Shown piece by piece: positions 1 through 6,059 of a stretch of 16,256 nucleotides of DNA. The stretch is from the NCBI GenBank assembly GCA_934646965.1, contig CAKUEZ010000043.1, positions 1 through 16,256 on the forward strand. The letters run 5' to 3'. The translations under genes were made by a program, and so were the position numbers. Source of the stretch: an uncultured Collinsella sp. GTDB taxonomy: Bacteria; Actinomycetota; Coriobacteriia; Coriobacteriales; Coriobacteriaceae. The notes beneath the pieces are model-generated. The model was not told where the DNA came from and did no database searches. It saw only the letters and a list, made by a program, of their open reading frames with translations. The stretch's first letter is position 1, and each line of letters opens with the position of its first letter.

Positions 1-97
1 CAGGGGTTAAGTTTGTCGCGAGTTCCGCACGAGCCGGAGGCCACTTAATGTGGCCTCCGTGCGAGCCAGGACTGTAGAGCAGCAAACTTAACCCCTG
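1..97. repeat. 97-bp composite inverted repeat (hairpin-forming element)
   Basis: The ends form a perfect 15-bp inverted repeat: CAGGGGTTAAGTTTG at 1-15 and its exact complement at 83-97. Inside it, 35-44 pairs with 50-59 around a TTAAT loop, giving a 10-bp GC-rich stem. Shorter arms at 21-26/69-73 and 27-30/59-62 line up in between, so the whole unit folds as one long broken hairpin on either strand. It contains no plausible gene. The element starts exactly at the window edge, so pairing may extend further left. It could be a dispersed palindromic repeat (REP- or MITE-like) or a structured RNA; the sequence alone does not decide. Confidence 0.75.
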
Positions 98-110
98 TGC
101 CGCCCGGCCC

Positions 111-148
111 GGGAATCCGCCCCCCGCGCGCAGGAGGGGATTCCTTTT
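111..148 (+). terminator. Rho-independent terminator of an upstream unit
   Basis: GGAATCC at 112-118 pairs with GGATTCC at 138-144. The stem is extended by C-rich/G-rich arms (120-123 with 133-137, one bulge) around a GC-rich loop, and TTTT follows at 145-148. This is a typical intrinsic terminator reading rightward. The gene it ends lies left of the window; rpoC is the usual neighbour of rpsL, but that is not visible here. Confidence 0.65.
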
Positions 149-178
149 GTGTAGGCTTTGCGGAAATGTGCTCATTTT

Positions 179-232
179 AGGATACGCCCGGCGGCGTGGT
201 CTGTTGACGGCACAGCTAACGCCACGTATCCT
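179..232. repeat. Nested inverted repeat overlapping the rpsL promoter
   Basis: Three arm pairs nest in order: AGGATACG 179-186 with CGTATCCT 225-232, GGCGT 193-197 with ACGCC 219-223, and CTGT 201-204 with ACAG 212-215. The -35 box sits at the centre and the -10 box in the outer right arm. It may be an operator, or a structure in read-through RNA from upstream. Confidence 0.5.
204..232 (+). promoter_or_regulatory. Candidate sigma-70-type promoter of the str operon
   Basis: TTGACG at 204-209 and TATCCT at 227-232 are separated by exactly 17 bp, a good match to the vegetative -35/-10 consensus. A start near 239 would give a leader of about 87 nt before rpsL. The promoter lies inside a nested inverted repeat (179-232), whose outer right arm contains the -10 hexamer. 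Confidence 0.6.
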
Positions 233-238
233 ATCGAA

Positions 239-325
239 CTGCGTGTTTCGTAGGGGGATGCTGACCCCTCGATTCAAGCCGTTGCACTTTACAGAAAGCT
301 GGAATCATTCGAGAAGGAGTACGCT
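239..325 (+). other. 5' leader of the str operon
   Basis: This untranslated stretch lies between the predicted transcription start and rpsL. It holds a small GGGG/CCCC hairpin around 255-270 and the rpsL ribosome-binding site AAGGAG at 314-319. I see no open reading frame with its own ribosome-binding site and no recognisable riboswitch. Confidence 0.4.
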
Positions 326-703
326 TTGCCTACTATTAACCAGCTGGTTCGCCAGGGCCGCCATTCCGTGCCCAAGAAGTCCAAGAACGCTGCTCTGCAG
401 CACAACGCACAGAAGCGCGGCGTGTGCACCCGCGTCTTCACCACGAGCCCCAAGAAGCCGAACTCGGCTCTTCGTAAGGTTGCCCGTGTTCGCCTCGTCA
501 ACGGCATCGAAGTTACCGCTTACATCCCGGGTGAGGGCCACAACCTGCAGGAGCACTCCATCGTGCTCGTCCGCGGCGGTCGTGTCCGTGACCTCCCTGG
601 TGTCCGTTATCACGTCATCCGTGGCGCCTACGACGCTGCTCCGGTCCAGAACCGTATGCAGGCCCGTTCCAAGTACGGTGCTAAGCGCCCCAAGGCTAAA
701 TAA
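326..703 (+). CDS. rpsL: 30S ribosomal protein S12
   Basis: S12 sits at the decoding centre of the small ribosomal subunit and helps monitor codon-anticodon pairing. The 125-residue product matches the family along its length: N-terminal [10 protein letters not shown], the PNSALRK block at residues 45-51, and [13 protein letters not shown] at 84-96. Lys43, whose change gives streptomycin resistance in other species, is conserved; Asp89 is the residue methylthiolated in Escherichia coli. The start is TTG, fixed by the conserved N-terminus and by AAGGAG at 314-319 with a 6-nt spacer. Odd point: residue 88 is Arg (codon CGT) where E. coli and mycobacteria have Lys. It is the first gene of the str operon and is followed by rpsG after 73 nt. 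Function is certain; the effect of Arg88 is inferred. Confidence 0.98.
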   Translation: MPTINQLVRQGRHSVPKKSKNAALQHNAQKRGVCTRVFTTSPKKPNSALRKVARVRLVNGIEVTAYIPGEGHNLQEHSIVLVRGGRVRDLPGVRYHVIRGAYDAAPVQNRMQARSKYGAKRPKAK

Positions 704-728
704 GCCAGATAACGTTTTGATACTTTCG

Positions 729-754
729 CCGTGTGCCGCCTAAGCGCCGCACGG
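729..754 (+). promoter_or_regulatory. Hairpin in the rpsL-rpsG gap
   Basis: CCGTGTG (729-735) pairs with CGCACGG (748-754) with one G-U pair, then after a C-C mismatch CGC (737-739) pairs with GCG (744-746), leaving a CTAA loop. It lies 10 nt before the rpsG ribosome-binding site. In E. coli the S12-S7 gap holds the binding site through which S7 represses the operon; an equivalent role here is only inferred from position. Confidence 0.4.
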
Positions 755-776
755 TAGACACTTAAGGAGATTTCAC

Positions 777-1250
777 ATGCCGCGTCGTGCAGCAGCTAAT
801 CGTCGTGAGGTTCAGCCTGACGCCGTTTACAACAACCGCCTGGTGACTCAGCTCATCAACAAGGTCCTTCTTGACGGCAAGAAGGCCACCGCTGAGCGCA
901 TCGTTTACACCGCTTTCGAGATCGTTGCCGAGAAGTCCGAGGGTGGCGACGCTCTCGCTACCTTCAAGAAGGCTATGGACAACGTCAAGCCCACGCTCGA
1001 GGTTAAGCCCAAGCGTGTCGGTGGCGCTACCTATCAGGTCCCGATGGAGGTCAACTCCCGTCGTTCCACCGCTCTGGGCATCCGCTGGATCGTCAACTTC
1101 TCCCGCGCTCGCAAGGAGAAGACCATGGCCGAGCGTCTCGCTAACGAGATCCTCGACGCTTCCAACGGCCTGGGCGCTTCCGTCAAGAAGCGTGAGGACG
1201 TCTTCAAGATGGCCGAGGCCAACCGCGCGTTCTCTCACTATCGTTGGTAA
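777..1250 (+). CDS. rpsG: 30S ribosomal protein S7
   Basis: S7 nucleates assembly of the 30S head by binding 16S rRNA and contacts the E-site tRNA. The 157-residue product has the usual length of about 156. It shows the conserved N-terminus [15 protein letters not shown], the core [11 protein letters not shown] near residue 82, and [12 protein letters not shown] followed by [14 protein letters not shown]. It starts at ATG with AAGGAG at 764-769, 7 nt upstream. It is the second gene of the str operon, 73 nt after rpsL (a gap with a hairpin) and 19 nt before fusA. Codon use is strongly biased, as expected for a highly expressed ribosomal protein. Nothing looks truncated or unusual. Confidence 0.98.
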   Translation: MPRRAAANRREVQPDAVYNNRLVTQLINKVLLDGKKATAERIVYTAFEIVAEKSEGGDALATFKKAMDNVKPTLEVKPKRVGGATYQVPMEVNSRRSTALGIRWIVNFSRARKEKTMAERLANEILDASNGLGASVKKREDVFKMAEANRAFSHYRW

Positions 1251-1269
1251 GTTAAGGTAAGGAACTAAC

Positions 1270-3369
1270 ATGGCTAAGCCTAAGTACAAGCTTTCCGATA
1301 CCCGTAACATCGGCATCATGGCCCACATCGATGCTGGTAAGACCACCACGACCGAGCGTATTCTTTACTACACCGGTAAGACCCACAAGATCGGTGAGGT
1401 CCATGAGGGCGCTGCCACCATGGACTGGATGGTTCAGGAGCAGGAGCGCGGCGTAACCATTACCTCCGCTGCTACCACGTGCTTCTGGAACAAGGACGGT
1501 AAGGACTACCGCATCCAGATCATCGACACCCCGGGCCACGTTGACTTCACCGCCGAGGTCGAGCGCTGCCTGCGCGTCCTCGATGGCGCTGTCGCCGTCT
1601 TCGACGCCGTTGCCGGCGTCCAGCCCCAGTCTGAGACCGTTTGGCGTCAGGCTTCCACCTTCAACGTCCCCCGCATCGCCTTCATCAACAAGTATGACCG
1701 CGTGGGCGCTGACTTCTTCAATGCTATCGAGACCATGAAGGATCGTCTCGACGCTAACGCCGTGGCCGCTCAGGTCCCGATGGGCGCCGAGGACAACTTC
1801 TGGGGCGTCATCGACCTGGTCACCATGACCGCATGGGACTTCAAGGCCGACGACAAGGGCATGACCTACCCCGAGCCGATGGACGAGATCCCGGCTGAGT
1901 TCGCCGACATCGCTGCCACCAAGCGCGAGGAGCTCCTTGACGCTGCTGCCAGCTTTGACGACGAGCTCATGGAGAAGATCCTCATGGAGGAGGACTTCAC
2001 CGTCGAGGAGCTCAAGGCTGCCCTGCGCAAGGGCGTTCTGGCCAACGAGCTCAACCTCGTCTTCGTGGGTTCCGCCTACAAGAACAAGGGCGTCCAGGAA
2101 CTGCTCGACGCTGTTGTCGACTACCTGCCCAGCCCGCTTGACGTCGAGGCCGTCACCGGTACCGATCCGGACACCGGCGAGGAGATCGAGCGTCATCCTT
2201 CCTTCGACGAGCCCTTCTCCGGCCTGGTCTTCAAGATCATGACCGACCCGTTCGTCGGTAAGCTCACCTACGTCCGCGTTTACTCCGGCCGCGCCGAGTC
2301 CGGCTCCTACGTTGTCAACGCTTCCAACGGTCAGCGCGAGCGCCTCGGCCGCATCCTCGAGATGAACGCCGCCGAGCGTATCGACCGTGACGACGCTGCC
2401 GCCGGCGACATCGTCGCTTGCGTCGGCTTCAAGAACTCCACCACCGGCGACACCCTGTGCGCCGAGGGCAAGGAGATCGTCCTCGAGAAGATCGAGTTCG
2501 CTAAGCCCGTTATCGACGTTGCCATCGAGCCCAAGACCAAGGCCGAGCAGGACAAGATGTCCCTGGCTCTGACCAAGCTCGCCGAGGAGGACCCGACCTT
2601 CCAGGTGTCCACCAACCACGAGACCGGCCAGACCATCATTGCCGGCATGGGCGAGCTGCACCTCGAGATCATCGTCGACCGTCTGCTCCGTGAGTTCAAG
2701 GTTGACGCTAACGTCGGTAAGCCCCAGGTTGCCTACCGCGAGACCGCTGGCCACGACGTCGAGAAGGCTGAGGGCAAGTTTGTCCGTCAGTCAGGTGGTC
2801 GCGGTCAGTACGGCCACGCCGTCATCAAGCTCGAGAAGATGGAGGAGGGCTTCGGCTACGAGTTCGTCAACGCTATCGTCGGCGGCGTCGTGCCCAAGGA
2901 GTACATCCCGTCCATCGACAAGGGCATCCAGGAGGCCCTGAACACCGGTGTTATCGCCGGCTTCCCGGTCCTCGACGTTAAGGTCACCCTGTTCGACGGT
3001 TCTTACCACGAGGTCGACTCCTCCGAGGCCGCCTTCAAGATCGCCGGTTCCATGGCTATCAAGGACGCTCTCAAGAAGTCCGACCCGCAGCTGCTCGAGC
3101 CGATCATGGCTGTCGAGGTCGAGACCCCCGAGCAGTACATGGGCGACGTTATGGGCAACCTCTCCGGTCGCCGCGGCAAGATCGAGGGCATGGAGGATCG
3201 CAAGAACAGCAAGCTCATCCGTGCCAAGGTGCCGCTGGGCGAGATGTTCGGTTACGCTACCGACCTTCGCTCCCAGACCCAGGGCCGTGCATCCTACACG
3301 ATGCAGTTCGACTCTTATGAGCCCGCGCCCAAGTCCATCGTGGACGAGGTCATGAGCAAGAACGCCTAA
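1270..3369 (+). CDS. fusA: Elongation factor G
   Basis: This is the translational GTPase that drives tRNA-mRNA translocation and, with RRF, ribosome recycling. The 699-residue protein has the full five-domain length (about 700). GTPase motifs are visible: G1 AHIDAGKT at residues 18-25, G2 RGVTIT at 60-65, G3 DTPGH at 86-90, G4 NKYD at 140-143, and G5 in SAYKNKG near 267. Domain IV is present, including [14 protein letters not shown], whose His lies near the decoding centre. G4 has Tyr where NKMD is common; this is conservative. It starts at ATG with AAGGA at 1259-1263. It is followed by rpsJ after 60 nt; the tuf gene found at this position in many bacteria is absent. Confidence 0.98.
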   Translation: MAKPKYKLSDTRNIGIMAHIDAGKTTTTERILYYTGKTHKIGEVHEGAATMDWMVQEQERGVTITSAATTCFWNKDGKDYRIQIIDTPGHVDFTAEVERCLRVLDGAVAVFDAVAGVQPQSETVWRQASTFNVPRIAFINKYDRVGADFFNAIETMKDRLDANAVAAQVPMGAEDNFWGVIDLVTMTAWDFKADDKGMTYPEPMDEIPAEFADIAATKREELLDAAASFDDELMEKILMEEDFTVEELKAALRKGVLANELNLVFVGSAYKNKGVQELLDAVVDYLPSPLDVEAVTGTDPDTGEEIERHPSFDEPFSGLVFKIMTDPFVGKLTYVRVYSGRAESGSYVVNASNGQRERLGRILEMNAAERIDRDDAAAGDIVACVGFKNSTTGDTLCAEGKEIVLEKIEFAKPVIDVAIEPKTKAEQDKMSLALTKLAEEDPTFQVSTNHETGQTIIAGMGELHLEIIVDRLLREFKVDANVGKPQVAYRETAGHDVEKAEGKFVRQSGGRGQYGHAVIKLEKMEEGFGYEFVNAIVGGVVPKEYIPSIDKGIQEALNTGVIAGFPVLDVKVTLFDGSYHEVDSSEAAFKIAGSMAIKDALKKSDPQLLEPIMAVEVETPEQYMGDVMGNLSGRRGKIEGMEDRKNSKLIRAKVPLGEMFGYATDLRSQTQGRASYTMQFDSYEPAPKSIVDEVMSKNA

Positions 3370-3394
3370 GTTCGAGCTCCCTGTTACGTAATCC

Positions 3395-3411
3395 GCGAGA
3401 ACATCTCTCGC
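3395..3411 (+). promoter_or_regulatory. Small hairpin before the rpsJ ribosome-binding site
   Basis: GCGAGA (3395-3400) and TCTCGC (3406-3411) form a 6-bp stem with an ACATC loop, ending a few bases before the rpsJ GGAGG. No T-run follows, so it is not a terminator. A role in translational control is possible but unsupported. Confidence 0.3.
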
Positions 3412-3429
3412 ACTCTTTGGAGGTTTAAG

Positions 3430-3738
3430 TTGGCTACCCAGAAGATCCGCATTCGCCTCAAGGGCTATGATCACGAGGTCGTCGATCAGTCCGCGAAGCT
3501 CATCGTCGAGACCGCTCAGAAGACCGGCGCTCGCGTTTCCGGTCCTGTCCCCCTGCCCACCGAGCGCAACCTGTACACGGTTATCCGCTCGCCGCACGTG
3601 AACAAGGACTCCCGTGAGCAGTTCGAGATGCGCACCCACAAGCGCCTCATCGACATCCTCGACCCCACCTCGGGCACCGTTGATTCGCTCATGCGTCTCG
3701 ACCTCCCCGCTGGCGTCGACATCGACATCAAGCTCTAA
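3430..3738 (+). CDS. rpsJ: 30S ribosomal protein S10 (transcription factor NusE)
   Basis: S10 is part of the 30S head and, as NusE, pairs with NusB in antitermination and with NusG in transcription-translation coupling. The 102-residue product is full length: [20 protein letters not shown] at the start, the GPVPLPTER loop near residue 38, [20 protein letters not shown], and a DIDIKL C-terminus. It starts with TTG, fixed by the conserved N-terminus and by GGAGG at 3419-3423 with a 6-nt spacer. It is the last gene of this str operon. In most bacteria rpsJ opens the S10 operon and is followed by rplC; here a strong terminator follows within 60 nt and the next gene is convergent birA. Confidence 0.98.
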   Translation: MATQKIRIRLKGYDHEVVDQSAKLIVETAQKTGARVSGPVPLPTERNLYTVIRSPHVNKDSREQFEMRTHKRLIDILDPTSGTVDSLMRLDLPAGVDIDIKL

Positions 3739-3759
3739 GCGATATCGCTCATAGCTTAA

Positions 3760-3795
3760 AGAGCCCCGCTGCCATTACGGTAGCGGGGTTCTTTT
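3760..3795 (+). terminator. Terminator after rpsJ, probably bidirectional
   Basis: CCCCGCTGCC at 3764-3773 pairs with GGTAGCGGGG at 3779-3788 (10 bp, one G-U pair) around ATTAC and is followed by TTCTTTT. Flanking A and T residues extend the stem. On the minus strand the same stem is followed by CTCTTT, so it can also serve birA, which is transcribed towards it. Confidence 0.85.
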
Positions 3796-3855
3796 GTTTT
3801 GAACACTGGTTTTGGATGGCTGGTGAGAGCTTGGCGAGCTGGTGGCCGCAGCGCC

Positions 3856-4632
3856 CTATCCGTTCAGGGGGCGCAATGATGCCTCTTCAAAATGGAAGGT
3901 GCGCAAACCGTCTTCGGTTTCGATGCACGCACGGCCAAAGTCATCTACGGTCCTAAAGATTCCGCGTGCCAGCTCGTCTCCGGCGGGGGAGCGGGCGACA
4001 ACGCGCTCACCGATCCAATTTAGGTGCGCGATATAGTCATCGTGTACGGGCGCCAGCGGACCAGCATCTTCTTCCAGAGTATTGAGCTGTTCGGCCCAGG
4101 TGTTTACGGAGTCCATGACCGTGTGATAGGCCATGTCGAGAAGCGTATCGACCGAGGGAACGCTCTCGTGCAGATCCGAGAGGCCAATCGCCGCCAGACC
4201 CCCATCGGGTACCTCTTGGGGTGTGTAGTTCACGTTGAGGCCAATGCCGCAGACGGCGAAGGGCTTACCCTTGTTGTCACGAGCTGCCTCGACCAAGATG
4301 CCACCGAGCTTGCGCCCTCGCGCGACAAGATCGTTGGGCCATTTGAGACCGATCTCGGTTGCGAGGCCCTGTTTTTCGAGTGTTTCGAGCACCGCAAGAC
4401 CGCAAACCGCGGCGAGTCCGGAGTACTTGGCGGGGTTAACATTTGGGCGCACCACAATCGAGAGCAGCAGGTTTCCCGCCGTCGAGTCCCATTTGTGGCC
4501 GCGTCGTCCCCGTCCGGCAGTTTGTGCGCGGGCGGCAAGGCCGGTGCCGTGGGGCGCCCCCAGCTTTCCTGCTTCGAGCAGGTCATCGTTGGTCGAACCA
4601 GTTATATCGACCACCGTCAAACGAGCATCCAT
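3856..4632 (-). CDS. birA: Biotin-[acetyl-CoA carboxylase] ligase, class I (no repressor domain)
   Basis: The enzyme activates biotin with ATP to biotinyl-AMP and transfers it to the biotin-domain lysine of AccB. The 258-residue protein shows TGSTND at 11-16, the adenylate-binding loop GRGRRGHKW at 40-48, KWPND at 97-101, KLGGIL at 108-113 with the conserved lysine, and GIGLNVN at 129-135; a small C-terminal beta domain follows. There is no N-terminal winged-helix region, so it cannot act as a BirA-type repressor (class I ligase). The start is ATG at 4632, preceded by AAGGAGG at 4644-4650; the frame stays open further upstream but without family similarity. It converges on rpsJ and diverges from the fab operon containing its expected substrate gene accB. 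Confidence 0.93.
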   Translation of the reverse strand: MDARLTVVDITGSTNDDLLEAGKLGAPHGTGLAARAQTAGRGRRGHKWDSTAGNLLLSIVVRPNVNPAKYSGLAAVCGLAVLETLEKQGLATEIGLKWPNDLVARGRKLGGILVEAARDNKGKPFAVCGIGLNVNYTPQEVPDGGLAAIGLSDLHESVPSVDTLLDMAYHTVMDSVNTWAEQLNTLEEDAGPLAPVHDDYIAHLNWIGERVVARSPAGDELARGIFRTVDDFGRACIETEDGLRTFHFEEASLRPLNG

Positions 4633-4643
4633 AACGGCTGCTA

Positions 4644-4650
4644 CCTCCTT
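4644..4650 (-). promoter_or_regulatory. birA ribosome-binding site
   Basis: The minus-strand AAGGAGG lies 11 nt before the ATG at 4632. The spacer is slightly long, but there is no better start codon nearer, and the protein family similarity begins at this ATG. It therefore decides the 258-residue start over a longer 285-residue frame. Confidence 0.65.
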
Positions 4651-4725
4651 AATAAACAAAGCAATCATGCCATGGTGTCGAGCGACAGACACAATGTGAA
4701 GCCTTTGTCGCATTTGGACAATTTA

Positions 4726-4791
4726 ATGTTAACACGTCAACAAAGCAAAGAATGCGCTATCCTCTCTTGGTCCATGTAAACACGTCAACAA
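4726..4791. promoter_or_regulatory. Control region of the fab operon with paired 18-bp direct repeats
   Basis: ATGTTAACACGTCAACAA at 4726-4743 and ATGTAAACACGTCAACAA at 4774-4791 differ at one base and start 48 bp apart. The first contains the palindrome TGTTAACA (4727-4734). Between them lies TATCCT at 4758-4763, a plausible -10 box, so one repeat would sit over the -35 region and the other just after the transcription start. No good -35 box is visible. The arrangement suggests binding sites for a regulator of fatty-acid synthesis. It does not resemble the FapR consensus as I remember it, and the regulator is unknown. Confidence 0.55.
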
Positions 4792-4794
4792 CTC

Positions 4795-4802
4795 AAAGGA
4801 GG
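4795..4802 (+). promoter_or_regulatory. fabH ribosome-binding site
   Basis: AAAGGAGG is followed by a 6-nt spacer and the ATG at 4809. It selects this start over an ATG at 4752, whose extra 19 residues are not FabH-like and would be encoded across the second direct repeat. Confidence 0.85.
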
Positions 4803-4808
4803 TTAGTG

Positions 4809-5768
4809 ATGGGTTTCACGATACTGGGAACGGGCTCGGCACTTCCCGAGCGCAGCGTTTCCAATGACGAGCTGTCCGAGTTTCTCGATACCTCGGATGA
4901 GTGGATTTTTACCCGCACGGGTATTAAGAGCCGCCATGTCTGCACCAACGAGTCGCTCGACGACCTTGCCGTTGCAGCAAGCGAGCGGGCACTCCAGGCA
5001 TCCGGAATCGACGCGAGCCAGCTGGATCTTATCGTCTGCTCGACGACGACAGGCGATCATCTCGTTCCCGCCGAAGCGTGCGCCGTTGCCGAGCGCCTGG
5101 GCGCCGCATGTCCTGCCTTCGACGTCTCGGCTGCCTGTGCCGGCTTTGTATTTGCGCTCGATGTCGCCGAGGGCTATATCGCCCGCGGTCGCGCAAAACG
5201 CGTACTTATCGTCGCAGCCGAGCAGATGACGCGTGCGCTCGACTGGACCGACCGTGCGACGTGCGTGCTTTTTGGTGATGGCGCGGGCGCTGCGGTCATA
5301 GAGGCCGGGGGAGAGAATCCCCTTGCCGTTGAACTTTCGACCGCTCCCGACGTCGAGACGCTGCGTGTGCCGGGGCTGGCCGGCACCTCGCCGTTCAAAG
5401 CTTCCACGGACCGCGAGAGCGTACTTTCCATGAATGGCCGTCGCGTGTTCAAGTTTGGCGTCAATGCGATCTGCGACACGGTCAACAAGCTCGCAAGCGA
5501 CGCTCGTATTGCGGTTGAGGACATCGACCATTTTGTATTCCATCAGGCCAACGAACGGATCTTGAGTCAAGCGGTCAAGCGCTTGGGCGTTCCGGACGAC
5601 CGCGTGGTCCGCACACTGCGCGAGACCGGCAACATCTCGAGCGCCTGCATTCCGCTTGCCCTCGATCGGCTGGCAAACTCCGGCGCGCTTCACCTGGGCG
5701 ACACCATCGCCTTAGTCGGATTTGGCGCCGGCTTGGATATAGGTGGCTACCTGCTTCGCTGGAAGTAG
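4809..5768 (+). CDS. fabH: 3-oxoacyl-ACP synthase III (initiating condensing enzyme)
   Basis: FabH starts type II fatty-acid synthesis by condensing an acyl-CoA primer with malonyl-ACP. The 319-residue protein has the catalytic triad Cys110 (DVSAACAGF), His245 (HQANERI) and Asn275 (ETGNISSAC), and the family N-terminus ILGTGSALPERSVSNDEL. Near the end GFGAGLDIGGYLLRW replaces the usual GFGGGLTWG pattern, a variation that may affect the substrate pocket. Whether it prefers acetyl-CoA or branched primers cannot be read from the sequence. It is the first gene of the ten-gene fab operon, with acpP 52 nt downstream, and is divergent from birA. Confidence 0.95.
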   Translation: MGFTILGTGSALPERSVSNDELSEFLDTSDEWIFTRTGIKSRHVCTNESLDDLAVAASERALQASGIDASQLDLIVCSTTTGDHLVPAEACAVAERLGAACPAFDVSAACAGFVFALDVAEGYIARGRAKRVLIVAAEQMTRALDWTDRATCVLFGDGAGAAVIEAGGENPLAVELSTAPDVETLRVPGLAGTSPFKASTDRESVLSMNGRRVFKFGVNAICDTVNKLASDARIAVEDIDHFVFHQANERILSQAVKRLGVPDDRVVRTLRETGNISSACIPLALDRLANSGALHLGDTIALVGFGAGLDIGGYLLRWK

Positions 5769-5806
5769 TTGCACATAGGAAATGAAAACGCCCCCAGGGC
5801 ACAAAC

Positions 5807-5813
5807 AAAGGAG
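5807..5813 (+). promoter_or_regulatory. acpP ribosome-binding site
   Basis: AAAGGAG with a 7-nt spacer precedes the ATG at 5821 and selects it over an in-frame ATG at 5782, which would add 13 residues not typical of acyl carrier protein. Confidence 0.8.
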
Positions 5814-5820
5814 AACTACC

Positions 5821-6057
5821 ATGGCAGATCAGAAGACCTTCGAGCGCGTTTGCGACGTTATCCGCGAGACCGCCGGCCTTGACGATGTCGAGATGAAGCC
5901 CGAGTCCACGCTCGAGGAGATTGGCCTCGACAGCTTGGGTACCGTCGAGATCCTCGTCGCCGTCGAGGACGAGTTTGGCATTCAGCTCGATACCGAGGAG
6001 AACCCCAAGACGGTCGGCGAGTTCGTCGATACGGTCGAGGCGGCATTGGAGAAGTAG
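5821..6057 (+). CDS. acpP: Acyl carrier protein
   Basis: AcpP carries growing acyl chains on a phosphopantetheine arm between the Fab enzymes. The product is a 78-residue acidic protein of normal length with attachment Ser38 in GLDSLGTVEI; most homologues have DSLD or DSLE here, so Gly40 is a mild variant. Helix II continues as LVAVEDEFGIQLDTEE and the protein ends EALEK-like (VEAALEK). The stop TAG at 6055-6057 adjoins the fabK start (TAGTGATG), so the two genes are probably translationally coupled. Its position between fabH and fabK is that of the streptococcal-type fab cluster. Confidence 0.95.
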   Translation: MADQKTFERVCDVIRETAGLDDVEMKPESTLEEIGLDSLGTVEILVAVEDEFGIQLDTEENPKTVGEFVDTVEAALEK

Positions 6058-6059
6058 TG

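Noticed and set aside
1..97. tRNA or T-box interpretation of the hairpin element
   Set aside because: There is no cloverleaf, no T-loop GTTCRA pattern and no T-box sequence. The long terminal stem does not fit either.
1252..2754. A 500-codon open frame on the minus strand opposite fusA
   Set aside because: It runs antisense to highly conserved EF-G, has a low-complexity Val/Leu/Gly/Asp composition typical of GC-rich shadow frames, and shows no recognisable family.
3851..3874. GCGCCC/GGGCGC hairpin over the birA stop codon as a terminator
   Set aside because: No T-run follows on the minus strand. The stem at 3764-3788 is a better terminator for birA.
4024..4779. A 251-codon plus-strand frame across birA
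   Set aside because: It is antisense to a clear biotin ligase with all its motifs and has no ribosome-binding site.
4633..4808. A FapR or FabT operator at the fab promoter
   Set aside because: The repeats do not match the operator sequences of those regulators as I remember them, and neither regulator gene is in the window.
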